In this document: in pieces, positions 1-9,173 of the stretch | Numbering within the stretch: the first letter of the stretch is position 1 | How the letters are laid out: every line of letters starts with the position of its first letter | DNA from: SKKY01 sp965228015 | GTDB lineage: Bacteria; Bacillota; Peptococcia; Peptococcales; SKKY01 | Length of the DNA stretch: 64,000 nucleotides | NCBI GenBank assembly: GCA_965228015.1 | Contig: OZ245787.1 | Span: forward strand, 62,001 to 126,000 | Direction of reading: 5' to 3' | Position numbers and translations under genes: made by a program | Notes under the pieces: model-generated | What the model was told of the DNA's origin: nothing | Seen by the model: the letters and a program-made list of their open reading frames with translations, nothing else | Databases searched by the model: none

Positions 1-233
1 ATGATGCAGAAAAATCAGGAGTTAATCTGCAAGTTTCAGGCCATACTCATCAAGGCCAGATATATCCTTTTGGAGTAATAACAGAAAGGTATTACCCTTT
101 TGATTACGGTCATTTAATAAGAGGAGACTATCATCTTATTGCTTCTTCAGGCGCAGGAACCTGGGGTCCGCCAGTAAGAATAGGTACAAAATCTGAAATA
201 GTAAGAATTAATGTTAAACAAAAAGTGAGATAA
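1..233 (+). CDS. metallophosphoesterase, C-terminal end (partial)
   Basis: The reading frame is open from base 3 to a TAA at 231-233, and the start lies outside the window. It contains a GHTHQGQ motif, the late metal-binding His motif of calcineurin-like phosphoesterases. It then ends with an ASSGAGTWGPPVRIG segment typical of the C-terminus of YkuE/YaeI-like membrane-associated phosphoesterases. The family hydrolyses phosphoester bonds, often on lipid-linked substrates. Only about 76 residues are visible, so the substrate cannot be judged. Confidence 0.72.
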   Translation, partial: DAEKSGVNLQVSGHTHQGQIYPFGVITERYYPFDYGHLIRGDYHLIASSGAGTWGPPVRIGTKSEIVRINVKQKVR

Positions 234-314
234 TCAGATTGTGAAAATATTAATATCTTGTGAATATTAATTAAGTGACTTAGAATAAAAAGTAATTGAA
301 TATTCGGGAATGAT

Positions 315-487
315 AATTACGGGAGATACTTTAAATAGTAGCCGAAGAGGCAACATATAATCAGCTTGGTTTATATGGAATCTTACAGGCAAGAGGATCG
401 TAGTTTGACCTGACTCTGAAAAGACCAAAACAAGGCACCGAAGGGGCAATGCAAATGCGGAAACTCTCAGGTAAAAAAGACAGAGAT
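315..487 (+). promoter_or_regulatory. tandem glycine riboswitch upstream of gcvT
   Basis: Two aptamer-like units lie head to tail in the leader of the glycine cleavage operon. Unit 1 is about 317-403 and has the GCCGAAGAGGCAA core and an ACAGGCAAGAGGA segment. Unit 2 is about 412-487 and has CACCGAAGGGGCAA and CTCTCAGGTAAAAAAGACAGAG. A linker of about 10 nt joins them. The P1 helix of unit 2 can form between CTCTG (414-418) and CAGAG (481-485). Glycine riboswitches of this type bind glycine, often cooperatively, and turn on gcv genes. The operon context fits fully. Confidence 0.92.
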
Positions 488-527
488 ATAAAGCGATTTC
501 TTCAGAGCGCCTTTATATCTCTTTTTA
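482..527 (+). terminator. riboswitch-controlled intrinsic terminator
   Basis: AGAGATATAAAG (482-493) pairs with CTTTATATCTCT (511-522) and is followed by a T run. The left arm of the stem shares bases with the 3' strand of P1 of the second glycine aptamer. Glycine-bound P1 and the terminator should therefore exclude each other, which gives an ON switch for gcvT. Confidence 0.82.
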
Positions 528-571
528 GTTTAGAGATAATACATAAAAGGTAAAAAATGGGAGGGGATTTA

Positions 572-1687
572 ATGCAACTTAGTGAAAATATCAAGAAAAC
601 ACCTTTGTTTGATCATTATGAAAAGTACGGAGGAAAGATAGTTGATTTTGCTGGCTGGGCACTTCCTGTAGAATTTTCAACTTTGAAAGATGAGCATAAT
701 GCAGTTAGAAATAAGGCGGGAATATTTGATGTTTCTCATATGGGCGAGGTAGTTGTATCAGGAGAAGAGGCGGAAAAATTTCTCGATTATCTTCTAACTA
801 ACGAAATTGGTAAAATACAGGAAAAACAAATTAGTTATAATTTAATGTGCTATGAATCAGGAACAGTTGTGGATGATCTAATAGTGTATAAATATACAAA
901 TGATCATTTTCTTCTTGTAATTAATGCAGGAAATATTGAAAAAGATGTTGCTTGGATAATGGAAAAAAGCAAGTTATTTAAAGTTGAAGTAGACCATATT
1001 TCAAATAATATTGCCCAGCTTGCGGTTCAAGGTCCTAAGGCTCAGGAAGTGCTACAAAAACTGACAGATTTTAACTTAGCAGAAATTAAATTTTTCTTTT
1101 TTGAAGAGGAAATAAATGTAGCAGGAGTTAAATGTATTGTTTCCAGAAGTGGTTATACAGGTGAAGATGGTTTTGAATTATATATGAACAAGGACTTTGT
1201 TGTATTATTATGGGAAAAAATCATTGATGCAGGAAAAGAAGAAGGTTTGATTCCTTGTGGTTTGGGAGCAAGGGACACCTTAAGGTTTGAATCAGGATTG
1301 CCTCTTTACGGTAATGAGTTATCTGATCAAATCACTCCTTTGGAAGCTGGTCTTGGTTTCTTTGTAAAACTCCAAAAAGATGATTTTATTGGAAAAGAGG
1401 CTTTAGTTAAGCAAAAGAAAGAAGGATTAAAAAGAAAAATAGTTGGTTTTGAAATGATTGATAAAGGAATCCCTCGTCACGAATATGAAGTTTTCTCAGA
1501 TGAGAAAAAAATTGGATTTGTTACCACAGGCTATATGGCTCCAACAGTAGGAAGAACAGTTGGCCTTGCTATGGTGGATGCTGAATTCTCACCAATAGGA
1601 ACAGAAATTCTTATAGGTGTGAGAAATAAAAAACTAAAAGCAAAAGTTGTTGATAAGAAATTTTATCAAAAAAATTATAAAAAATAG
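572..1687 (+). CDS. gcvT: aminomethyltransferase, glycine cleavage T-protein
   Basis: This is the T-protein of the glycine cleavage system. It transfers the methylene group from aminomethyl-lipoyl H-protein to tetrahydrofolate and releases ammonia. The product is 371 residues, normal for the family, and shows the N-terminal YxxYGGKxVDFAGWxLP signature, the folate-binding DVSHMGE segment and the SRSGYTGEDGFE motif. An in-frame ATG exists at 557, but the ATG at 572 has a GAGGGG site 6-10 bases upstream and gives the usual N-terminus. It is the first gene of gcvT-gcvH-gcvPA-gcvPB-lpdA, under the tandem glycine riboswitch. No lesions are seen. Confidence 0.96.
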   Translation: MQLSENIKKTPLFDHYEKYGGKIVDFAGWALPVEFSTLKDEHNAVRNKAGIFDVSHMGEVVVSGEEAEKFLDYLLTNEIGKIQEKQISYNLMCYESGTVVDDLIVYKYTNDHFLLVINAGNIEKDVAWIMEKSKLFKVEVDHISNNIAQLAVQGPKAQEVLQKLTDFNLAEIKFFFFEEEINVAGVKCIVSRSGYTGEDGFELYMNKDFVVLLWEKIIDAGKEEGLIPCGLGARDTLRFESGLPLYGNELSDQITPLEAGLGFFVKLQKDDFIGKEALVKQKKEGLKRKIVGFEMIDKGIPRHEYEVFSDEKKIGFVTTGYMAPTVGRTVGLAMVDAEFSPIGTEILIGVRNKKLKAKVVDKKFYQKNYKK

Positions 1688-1700
1688 GAGGATGTTAACA

Positions 1701-2084
1701 ATGGAAGTTAAAAAAGGTCTTTTTTACACGAACGAGCATGAGTGGGTAATGGTAGAGGAAGATGTTGTATATATTGGGATAAGTGATTATGCTCAGCATT
1801 CCATGGGAGAATTGGTTTTTATTGATCTTCCTGAAGAAGGGGACGAGTTTGAAAAGGGGGATGCTTTTGGAGCAGTTGAGTCTGTAAAAGCGGCTTCTGA
1901 TGTATATATGCCTATTAGTGGCGAGGTATTAGAAGTAAATGAGAATATATCAGATAATCCAGCTCTTGTTAATGAAGGTGCTTTTGAAAACTGGTTAATT
2001 AAAATCAAACCTTCAGATTTGGAAGAACTTGGAGAGTTAATGAATTCTGAACAGTATGAAACTTTTTTAAGTGAGGAGAACTAA
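1701..2084 (+). CDS. gcvH: glycine cleavage H-protein
   Basis: This is the lipoyl carrier of the glycine cleavage system. It shuttles the aminomethyl group and reducing equivalents between the P, T and L proteins. The product is 127 residues. The lipoylated lysine is in the ESVKAASD motif and the terminal EGAFENWLIKI segment is typical. The open frame reaches back into gcvT, but the ATG at 1701 follows an AGGAGG site that overlaps the gcvT stop, so that start is chosen. It is second in the operon, and its stop is directly followed by the gcvPA start. Confidence 0.96.
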   Translation: MEVKKGLFYTNEHEWVMVEEDVVYIGISDYAQHSMGELVFIDLPEEGDEFEKGDAFGAVESVKAASDVYMPISGEVLEVNENISDNPALVNEGAFENWLIKIKPSDLEELGELMNSEQYETFLSEEN

Positions 2085-3431
2085 ATGAATCCATATATTC
2101 CAGTAACTAAGGAAGATCTTCAGGAGCTCCTTGAAAAGACAGGGGTTAAGGATGTAAAAGAATTATTTAATGATATCCCCTCTGATATTCAGTTGGACAG
2201 AGAATTGGATTTACCTCAGGGAAAGTCGGAAATGGAAGTAAGAACTTTCATTGAAGAAATAGCCAGTGAGAATCATACTACAGATGAGTTAATTTGTTTT
2301 TTAGGCGCAGGGGCCTATGATCGCTATATTCCTTCAGTTGTAAAGCATTTAGCTGGAAGATCAGAATTTTACACAGCATATACTCCATATCAGCCGGAAA
2401 TCAGCCAGGGAACCCTGCAGGTGATTTTTGAATATCAAACAATGATTTGTGAGTTAACAGGAATGGATGTAGCCAATGCTTCAATGTATGACGGTGCAAG
2501 CGCAACAGCTGAGGCGGCTATTATGTCTGCTGTTCAAACAAAAAGAAATAAAATCCTTTGTTCTGATGGAATCAATCCACAAACAAAAGCTGTACTAGAT
2601 ACTTATCTTCGTTTCAGAGGATTTGAAATTGAATATTTACCTTTGAAAAATGGAGGAACTGATTTAGCACTTATTCAGGAAAAACTTGATAAGACAGTTG
2701 CCAGTGTTATAGTTCAAAATCCAAATTTCTTTGGAGTTATTGAAGAATTATCTGGTTTTGCTGAAAAAATTCATGAAAATAAATCTTTATTAATTGTATC
2801 TGCTGATCCAATTAGTCTTGCAATTTTAAAGAAACCAGCTGATTATGGTGCTGATATAGTAGTGGGAGAGGGACAACAATTTGGTGGATCCCTATCCTTT
2901 GGCGGGCCTTATCTTGGATTTATTGCCTGCACAGAAAAGTTAATGAGAAAAATGCCAGGAAGAATAGTAGGTCAGTCAGAAGATGTTGATGAAAAAAGAG
3001 CATTCGTTCTGACTCTTCAAGCGAGAGAACAGCACATTAGAAGATATAAAGCTACTTCAAATATCTGTTCAAACCAGGCTCACAACGTTTTGATAGCCAG
3101 TATTTATCTTACTACCATGGGCAAGGAAGGCCTGAAGGAAGTTGCACTACAAACTATTCAGAAGACTAATTATCTATACAATGAAATATTAAAAATTGAT
3201 GGATACGAAGAAGTGTTTAAAGATAAAAAATATTTTTCAGAGTTTCCGATTAAATGTCCTGGGGATGTTAGTGCTATTAATCATGAATTACTATATCAAG
3301 GCTTTATAGGTGGATTCAATGTTGAATCAGAATATCCTGAATATAAAAACACTGCTTTATATTGTGCAACTGAAAAAAGAACAAAACAAGAAATGGATGA
3401 GTTAATTGAAGTGTTAGGAGGGGCGAAATGA
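2085..3431 (+). CDS. gcvPA: glycine decarboxylase subunit 1 (P-protein alpha)
   Basis: This is the N-terminal half of the split P-protein found in Firmicutes, Thermotoga and archaea. With subunit 2 it forms the PLP-dependent glycine decarboxylase that loads CO2-depleted glycine onto lipoyl H-protein. It is 448 residues, full length for the family, with the YTPYQPEISQGTLQ and YDGASATAEAA motifs. The ATG follows the gcvH stop without a gap. The 3' end overlaps gcvPB by four bases (ATGA), which suggests translational coupling for equal subunit amounts. Confidence 0.96.
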   Translation: MNPYIPVTKEDLQELLEKTGVKDVKELFNDIPSDIQLDRELDLPQGKSEMEVRTFIEEIASENHTTDELICFLGAGAYDRYIPSVVKHLAGRSEFYTAYTPYQPEISQGTLQVIFEYQTMICELTGMDVANASMYDGASATAEAAIMSAVQTKRNKILCSDGINPQTKAVLDTYLRFRGFEIEYLPLKNGGTDLALIQEKLDKTVASVIVQNPNFFGVIEELSGFAEKIHENKSLLIVSADPISLAILKKPADYGADIVVGEGQQFGGSLSFGGPYLGFIACTEKLMRKMPGRIVGQSEDVDEKRAFVLTLQAREQHIRRYKATSNICSNQAHNVLIASIYLTTMGKEGLKEVALQTIQKTNYLYNEILKIDGYEEVFKDKKYFSEFPIKCPGDVSAINHELLYQGFIGGFNVESEYPEYKNTALYCATEKRTKQEMDELIEVLGGAK

Positions 3432-4885
3432 GAAAATATGACAAATTAATTTTTGAAATTTCCAAAGAAAACAGAAAAGCCTATACCCTTCCGGCTCTGG
3501 ATGTTCAAGAAGTGGGTTTAAATCAGCTTATTCCTCAGGATATGCAAAGAGATGGGATTAACCTACCTGAAGTTAGTGAAGTAGACGTAGTACGTCACTA
3601 TACAAATCTTTCAAATAAGAACTATGGTGTTGATACAGGTTTTTATCCCCTGGGTTCATGTACGATGAAATATAATCCAAAAATTAACGAAGATATGGCG
3701 GCTCTTCCAGGTTTTGCAAATATTCATCCTCTTCAGGACGAACTTACTGTACAGGGAGCCCTTGGACTTATGTATGATATGGAAGGTATGCTTTCTGAAA
3801 TAGCTGGAATGGATGGTTTTACTCTTCAGCCCGCAGCGGGAGCTCACGGGGAGCTAACAGGTTTGATGATAATTAAAGCTTATCATGAGTACCATAAAGA
3901 TACAAAAAGAACTAAAATTATTGTTCCTGATTCTGCTCATGGAACAAACCCGGCAACTGCTCAGTTATGTGGATTTGATATTGTTGAAATAAAATCCGAT
4001 GCAGAAGGCTCAGTAGATTTAGATGCTTTGAAGGCTGTACTGGGAGATGATATTGCAGGTTTAATGTTAACTAATCCCAGCACCCTAGGTTTATTTGAAA
4101 CGAATATTAAGGAAATTGCCCGTTTCGTTCATGAAGCTGGTGGGTTATTATACTACGATGGAGCAAATATGAATGCCATTATGGGTGTAAGCCGTCCTGG
4201 TGATATGGGCTTCGATGTAGTTCATTTTAATCTTCATAAAACATTTTCAACACCTCATGGCGGAGGTGGACCAGGAAGCGGCCCGGTTGGAGTTAAAGAA
4301 AAATTAATTCCTTTCTTACCATATCCAGTTATTCAGGTTAACGATGAAGATGAGATGTTCGAATTGGATTTTGACAGACCGTTGTCCATTGGAAAGGTAA
4401 AAAGTTTCTATGGGAATTTCCAAGTTGTTGTTAAAGCCTACACCTATATTAAAATGATGGGTAGTAATGGATTGAAACAAGCAAGTGAAATGGCAGTTTT
4501 AAATGCAAACTATATTAAAGAAGAGCTTAAAGGTATATATGAGCTACCAATTGATAAAGTATGTAAACATGAATTTGTTTTCTCTGGGATAAAAGATAAC
4601 TATGATGTTACTACTTTAGACATTGCTAAAAGACTTCTTGATTATGGGTATCATCCACCAACGATTTACTTCCCTTTGATTATTCATGATGCAATTATGA
4701 TTGAACCTACTGAAACTGAAAGTAAGGAAGAAATGGATGGATTTATAGAAGTAATGAAATTAATTGCTGAAGAAGCAAAAAAAGATCCAGAAATTCTGAA
4801 AAACGCTTCATATACAACCCAAGTTAGAAGAATTGATGAAGTAAAGGCAGTCAGGGATCTTATCCTGAAATATAAGCCGGAATAA
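3428..4885 (+). CDS. gcvPB: glycine decarboxylase subunit 2 (P-protein beta)
   Basis: This is the PLP-binding half of the split P-protein. The cofactor lysine is in NLHKTFSTPHGGGGPG, and GFYPLGSCTMKYNPK near residue 80 is a family signature. At 485 residues it is full length. It overlaps gcvPA through ATGA and is followed after 10 bases by the dihydrolipoyl dehydrogenase gene. It acts in the cytoplasm with GcvPA, GcvH, GcvT and the L-protein to turn glycine into CO2, NH3 and methylene-THF. The system can run in reverse in some anaerobes, and the sequence does not decide direction. Confidence 0.96.
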   Translation: MRKYDKLIFEISKENRKAYTLPALDVQEVGLNQLIPQDMQRDGINLPEVSEVDVVRHYTNLSNKNYGVDTGFYPLGSCTMKYNPKINEDMAALPGFANIHPLQDELTVQGALGLMYDMEGMLSEIAGMDGFTLQPAAGAHGELTGLMIIKAYHEYHKDTKRTKIIVPDSAHGTNPATAQLCGFDIVEIKSDAEGSVDLDALKAVLGDDIAGLMLTNPSTLGLFETNIKEIARFVHEAGGLLYYDGANMNAIMGVSRPGDMGFDVVHFNLHKTFSTPHGGGGPGSGPVGVKEKLIPFLPYPVIQVNDEDEMFELDFDRPLSIGKVKSFYGNFQVVVKAYTYIKMMGSNGLKQASEMAVLNANYIKEELKGIYELPIDKVCKHEFVFSGIKDNYDVTTLDIAKRLLDYGYHPPTIYFPLIIHDAIMIEPTETESKEEMDGFIEVMKLIAEEAKKDPEILKNASYTTQVRRIDEVKAVRDLILKYKPE

Positions 4886-4895
4886 AGGAAAAATT

Positions 4896-6281
4896 ATGAC
4901 TTATGATGTAATTGTAATAGGAGCAGGACCAGGTGGTTATGTAGCAGCAATTAAAGCTGCAAAAGAAGGCTTGAAAACTGCAATTATAGAAAAAGAAAAA
5001 ATTGGCGGAACTTGTCTTAACTGGGGCTGCATTCCAACAAAGACTTATTACAGGAATGCTGAACTTCTTAAAGATATTAAATCTGCAGATGAATTTGGAA
5101 TTACTATTCCGGAATTTTCCTTTTCCCTTGAAAAAACATTTCAGCGAAAAGAAGAAGTGGTGGAAAAACTAACAACAGGAATTCGTCAGTTAATTGCAGG
5201 CAATAAAATTGATCTTTTTGAAGGTGCCGCAAGTTTTAAAGATAAAAATACAATTCTTGTTAAGACAGAGGGAAATGAAGAAGTTCTTACTGGTAAGAAT
5301 ATAACTATTGCAACGGGATCAAAAACTAATACTCCTCCAATTAAAGGGATTGAACATCCTGAAGTTCTTGACAGTAAAAGCATACTTGAACTTAAGGAAT
5401 TGCCAGAAAACCTTTTAATTATTGGTGGCGGAGTAATTGGAATAGAATTTGCTGGTATATTTAATTATTTTGGATCCAAGGTTCAGGTTTTGGAATATAT
5501 GCCGGAAATATTAATCCATGAAGACAGAGAGATAGTAAAAAGATTCTTGCCACTTTTAAAAAAACAAGGAGTAACTGTAAATACTTCAATTAAAGTTACA
5601 GAGGTTATTAAGACTGACAGTGGCTTTGTTGTAAAAGGTTTGAATAAAAAAGAACAGGAAATTGAGCTTACTGCATCTGCTCTTTTAAATGCTGCAGGAC
5701 GAGTGGCTGCAACTGATGGATTGGATCTTGATAAGGCCGGGGTTGAATTAGAAAGAAGCACTATCAAGGTTGATAAAAAGTACCAGACTAATGTAGAAGG
5801 TATTTTTGCTATTGGTGATGTAAATGGTAAAATTCAGCTTGCTCATGCAGCCAGTCATCAGGGAATAGTTGTTGCAGAATATATTAAAAATCCCAGCATG
5901 GAAATTCATGAATCACTTATTCCTTCCTGTACTTTTACTTTTCCTGAAATAAGCAGCATTGGCTTGACAGAGGAACAGGTAAAGGAAGAAGGAATAGAAT
6001 ACAAAACAAATAAATTTCTCTTTATGGCTAATGGTAAGGCCCTGGCTAAAGGTGAAAAAGATAGTTTTGTAAAAATAATTACTGATTCTAATAATAAGAT
6101 TATTGGAGTTCATATACTTGGACCTCACGCCTCAGATTTAATCCATGAAGCAGCTGTGGTAATGAGTAAGAATATGGGGGTCGATGATATTGCTAAAATT
6201 GTTCATGCCCATCCAACTCTTGCAGAAGCCTTTGGTGAAGCTGTCTTAGGAATATCTGGAAAAGCGATTCATCAAATTTAA
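4896..6281 (+). CDS. lpdA: dihydrolipoyl dehydrogenase (L-protein, E3)
   Basis: This FAD-dependent disulfide reductase reoxidises the dihydrolipoyl arm of GcvH with NAD+. At 461 residues it has the N-terminal FAD motif GAGPGGYVAAIKA, the redox pair in GGTCLNWGCIPTK, a central NAD-binding GGGVIGIEFA and the C-terminal HAHPTLAEAFGEA catalytic His-Glu. It is the last gene of the glycine cleavage operon and is followed by a strong terminator. Because no 2-oxoacid dehydrogenase gene is nearby, a dedicated role in glycine cleavage is the simplest reading. Confidence 0.95.
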   Translation: MTYDVIVIGAGPGGYVAAIKAAKEGLKTAIIEKEKIGGTCLNWGCIPTKTYYRNAELLKDIKSADEFGITIPEFSFSLEKTFQRKEEVVEKLTTGIRQLIAGNKIDLFEGAASFKDKNTILVKTEGNEEVLTGKNITIATGSKTNTPPIKGIEHPEVLDSKSILELKELPENLLIIGGGVIGIEFAGIFNYFGSKVQVLEYMPEILIHEDREIVKRFLPLLKKQGVTVNTSIKVTEVIKTDSGFVVKGLNKKEQEIELTASALLNAAGRVAATDGLDLDKAGVELERSTIKVDKKYQTNVEGIFAIGDVNGKIQLAHAASHQGIVVAEYIKNPSMEIHESLIPSCTFTFPEISSIGLTEEQVKEEGIEYKTNKFLFMANGKALAKGEKDSFVKIITDSNNKIIGVHILGPHASDLIHEAAVVMSKNMGVDDIAKIVHAHPTLAEAFGEAVLGISGKAIHQI

Positions 6282-6294
6282 AATTTGTTAAATG

Positions 6295-6332
6295 AAAATG
6301 CACATCTTCTTTACCAGAAGGTGTGCATTTTT
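6295..6332 (+). terminator. terminator of the gcv operon
   Basis: AAAATGCACATCTTCT pairs with AGAAGGTGTGCATTTT across a 5-nt loop and ends in a short T run. It lies 14 bases after lpdA. Confidence 0.85.
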
Positions 6333-6379
6333 CGTTAGAATAAGGGTAAGTAATTAAGAATAAAAGGAGGATTATAAAA

Positions 6380-7592
6380 ATGAAAAAAATAGCTTCATTA
6401 TTTTTATTAATATTTTTTAGCTCAATAATTGTTTCCGCTTACTCTGCAACGGATAATGTTATTGTAAGAGTAGGATACCCAAGGCTTGGGCAGAATCAAT
6501 ATGTAGGAACAGTAAGAATTTATGAGCCAGATGCAACAATAGATAGTATTCAGAATGGTGATATCTTTACAATTTTTGTAGACAATGCAGAATTTATGTC
6601 CCCTCCAACTCTTACTGAAAGAGGGCGTTTTGACTTAAATGTTATTTCGGGAGGAAATGATGGAGACAGTTACATCACCTATAAATTTGTTCCATCTTCA
6701 ACCGGGGGACAGGAAGAGTAATTATAGATTTTGCCTTTGATGATATGAGAGTCCTTGGCGGTGATGTAACAGCAAGAGTCGACAGTGTTCAGTCAGGAGT
6801 TTCCAGTGGTTGCTTTAGCCCTGGGGGTTCTGAAGAAGAGAAAACCCCAGAATCGGTGGTTAAAGAAGAAGAAGTAATACTTACTTCTCAGCAAATAAAG
6901 GAAGCCCTGGAAAAGAAAGTTAATATTCTTGTTCAAAACAATGACTATCAGATCTTAATTCCAAATAAAATTCTTTATGAAAATGTTATAGAAGAAATAT
7001 TGGAAAAAGATAATATCTTAAAAATTATGGTAAAAAGAGAGATACCGTCTGATATAAAATATTTAACAGATATGTATTCATTATCCTTTTTTGTAATTGA
7101 TAAAGATGGAAATGAAAAAAGTAAAATTACAGAATTTGAGAATTCTTTTAATTTAAAAATAAAAGATCCTGATGTAAAGGATAAAAGAAATGTAAAGGGT
7201 ATTCTTGCTTCCACCTCAGAAGAAAAAGTTTTTAATACACATTATGATGTAAAAAAAGATTATATTATTATTCAGGTGAGTGATTATTCAGATAAAATTT
7301 CATTGATTAGAAGAAGCAATAACAGAGAATTAGTTTTCAATCAGGATGATTTTGCAGTGTTTGAAGGTAAAAACTATCTTCCGGTAAGACAGGTTGCCGA
7401 TTATTATGGCTGGAATGTAACTTGGAATCCTTTTACAAGAACAGTTAATCTACAAAAAATGAAAGTACAATTGAAGTAAAAGATTATATTATTGTTAGAG
7501 AACGTTCATATATTTCCGCAGATTTTATTAGAGAAAATTTTTCAGCTCCTGTGTTTGAATTAGAAGATCAAATTGTATTAAAATTTAATTGA
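6380..7592 (+). pseudogene. secreted protein with copper-amine-oxidase-N-like domain, frameshifted
   Basis: An ATG after an AAAGGAGG site starts a protein with a Sec signal peptide (MKKIASLFLLIFF...VSAYSA). The frame breaks twice. At the G run 6704-6708 one base seems lost: frame 2 stops at 6721, while frame 1 continues as GTGRVIIDFAFDDM. At the A run near 7456 the frame changes again, and the tail NESTIEVKDYIIVRERSYISADFIR continues to the TGA at 7590-7592. The last 80 residues fit the copper amine oxidase N-terminal (stalk) domain common in surface proteins of clostridia and Halanaerobiales. This is the only clearly broken gene in the first 16 kb. The function is unknown; cell-surface binding is an inference. 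Confidence 0.7.
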
Positions 7593-7655
7593 TTTTCATG
7601 TTGATTTTTCTATTTGATTAATATAGTATAAAAATGAGTCATATTTAAGTTAATT

Positions 7656-8321
7656 ATGACTCATATATCCCCTGGGGGTGATAATATTTATATTAATCAA
7701 AGACAGGAACAAATTATTGATATTGTAAAACGTAAAGGCCCAATTACCGGGGAAAAAATTGCCGAACATTTTGAGGCAACCAGAGCTACTATTCGTTCTG
7801 ATCTCGACTTCCTTAGCCAGGTTGGCTTTTTGGGAGCACGACCCCGGGTGGGCTATTTTTTTAAGGAATCAGAAAACATGGAGTTTCTGATGAAAGGTTT
7901 GGTAAATAAAAAAGTCCGGGACTATCATTCGGTTCCCGCCTGTATCGGGGAAAATACTTCTATTTATGATTGTATTGTTCAATTATTTCTCGAAGATGTA
8001 GGAACTATTTTTGTTGTTAATGAAGATAAATATCTTGAGGGAGTTATTTCCAGAAAAGATCTTTTAAAAGCAACAATTGGGAATTCTGATATAAAAAGTC
8101 TTCCTGTAAGTGTAATCATGACCAGAATGCCTAAAATTATTACTGCTTCTATGGAAGAAAGTCTTGTTAGCATAGCAAAGAAAATAGTAGATAATGAAGT
8201 TGACAGTCTTCCCGTGGTAGAAGAAAAGGTAGTAAATGGAGAGGCAGTTTTGGATGTTATTGCAAGGGTCAGCAAAACAAATATTACAAGAGCATTTCTT
8301 GATTTTACCAAGAACCTTTAA
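7656..8321 (+). CDS. ccpN: CcpN-like regulator, HTH plus two CBS domains
   Basis: The protein has an N-terminal helix-turn-helix (RQEQIIDIVKRKGPITGEKIAEHF) and two CBS domains (about residues 85-215, with MTRMPKI in the second). This is the build of Bacillus CcpN/YqzB, which represses gluconeogenic genes and senses ATP/ADP. It sits directly before ppsR and ppdK, as in many Firmicutes. The start is uncertain. The ATG at 7656 has no Shine-Dalgarno site, whereas TGGGGGTG at 7673-7680 lies 5 or 11 bases before in-frame ATT codons at 7686 and 7692. Homologues start only a few residues before RQEQ, so an ATT start is quite possible. Confidence 0.85.
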   Translation: MTHISPGGDNIYINQRQEQIIDIVKRKGPITGEKIAEHFEATRATIRSDLDFLSQVGFLGARPRVGYFFKESENMEFLMKGLVNKKVRDYHSVPACIGENTSIYDCIVQLFLEDVGTIFVVNEDKYLEGVISRKDLLKATIGNSDIKSLPVSVIMTRMPKIITASMEESLVSIAKKIVDNEVDSLPVVEEKVVNGEAVLDVIARVSKTNITRAFLDFTKNL

Positions 8322-8354
8322 TATAAAAGAAAATGCTTAAGGGAGGTAAAGGTC

Positions 8355-9173
8355 ATTAATAAAAAAATTGTTTATTTATTATCAGACTCTCTTGGAGAGA
8401 CTGCAATGCTTGTTGTAAAGGCAGCTATGACTCAGTTTTCCAGTGAAGACACTTTATTAAAAAGAATTCCTTATATTGATGACAAGGATTCTATTGAAGA
8501 AATAATTCAGGAAGCAAAAGAACACAAAGCTTTAATTGTATATACCTTAGTGGTAAAAGAATTAAAGCAATACATTAACAAAAGAGCAAAAGAAGAAAAT
8601 ATAATTACAGTTGATCTTCTTGGTCCCCTTATTAAGGGAATGGAAGACTTTTATGGTCAAAAGCCAGAAAGAACCCCAGGGCTTTTACATAAACTGGATG
8701 AAGATTATTTTAATAAAATTGAAGCAGTTGAGTTTGCTGTGAAATATGATGATGGTAAAGATCCCAGAGCAATTTTTTATGCAGATATAATTTTAACCGG
8801 TGTTTCCAGAACATCGAAAACACCTTTGTGCATTTACTTGGCTCACAGAGGTTTAAAAGTAGTTAATATTCCATTAGTTCCAGAGGTAAAACTACCAGAG
8901 GAGCTGTTTGCAAAGAAAAGCGGCAAAGTGATTGGTCTTACAATTAAACCTACATTACTTAATGAAATAAGAGTTGAAAGATTAAAAACAATGGGACTTG
9001 AAAAAGATGTAGATTATGCAAGCTTTGAAAGAATCCTGGAAGAACTGGAATATGCCGAAGGTGTATTAAAAAAACTAGGCTGTCCTGTGATTGATGTTAC
9101 TAATAAAGCTGTTGAAGAAACAGCAAGTAAAATATTACAAATTTATAACAGGGGTGATTTGATTGACAGGTAA
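8355..9173 (+). CDS. ppsR: PPDK regulatory protein (bifunctional kinase/pyrophosphorylase)
   Basis: This DUF299 family protein inactivates pyruvate phosphate dikinase by ADP-dependent threonine phosphorylation and reactivates it by Pi-dependent dephosphorylation. The P-loop-like GVSRTSKTP motif is at about residue 150. The first ATG is at 8406, but the conserved N-terminus (NKKIVYLLSDSLGETA) is encoded upstream. It begins at an ATT (8355) placed 7 bases after GGGAGGT, so I infer a rare ATT start giving 272 residues. Its 3' end overlaps the ppdK start, which fits its partner role. Confidence 0.9.
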   Translation: MNKKIVYLLSDSLGETAMLVVKAAMTQFSSEDTLLKRIPYIDDKDSIEEIIQEAKEHKALIVYTLVVKELKQYINKRAKEENIITVDLLGPLIKGMEDFYGQKPERTPGLLHKLDEDYFNKIEAVEFAVKYDDGKDPRAIFYADIILTGVSRTSKTPLCIYLAHRGLKVVNIPLVPEVKLPEELFAKKSGKVIGLTIKPTLLNEIRVERLKTMGLEKDVDYASFERILEELEYAEGVLKKLGCPVIDVTNKAVEETASKILQIYNRGDLIDR

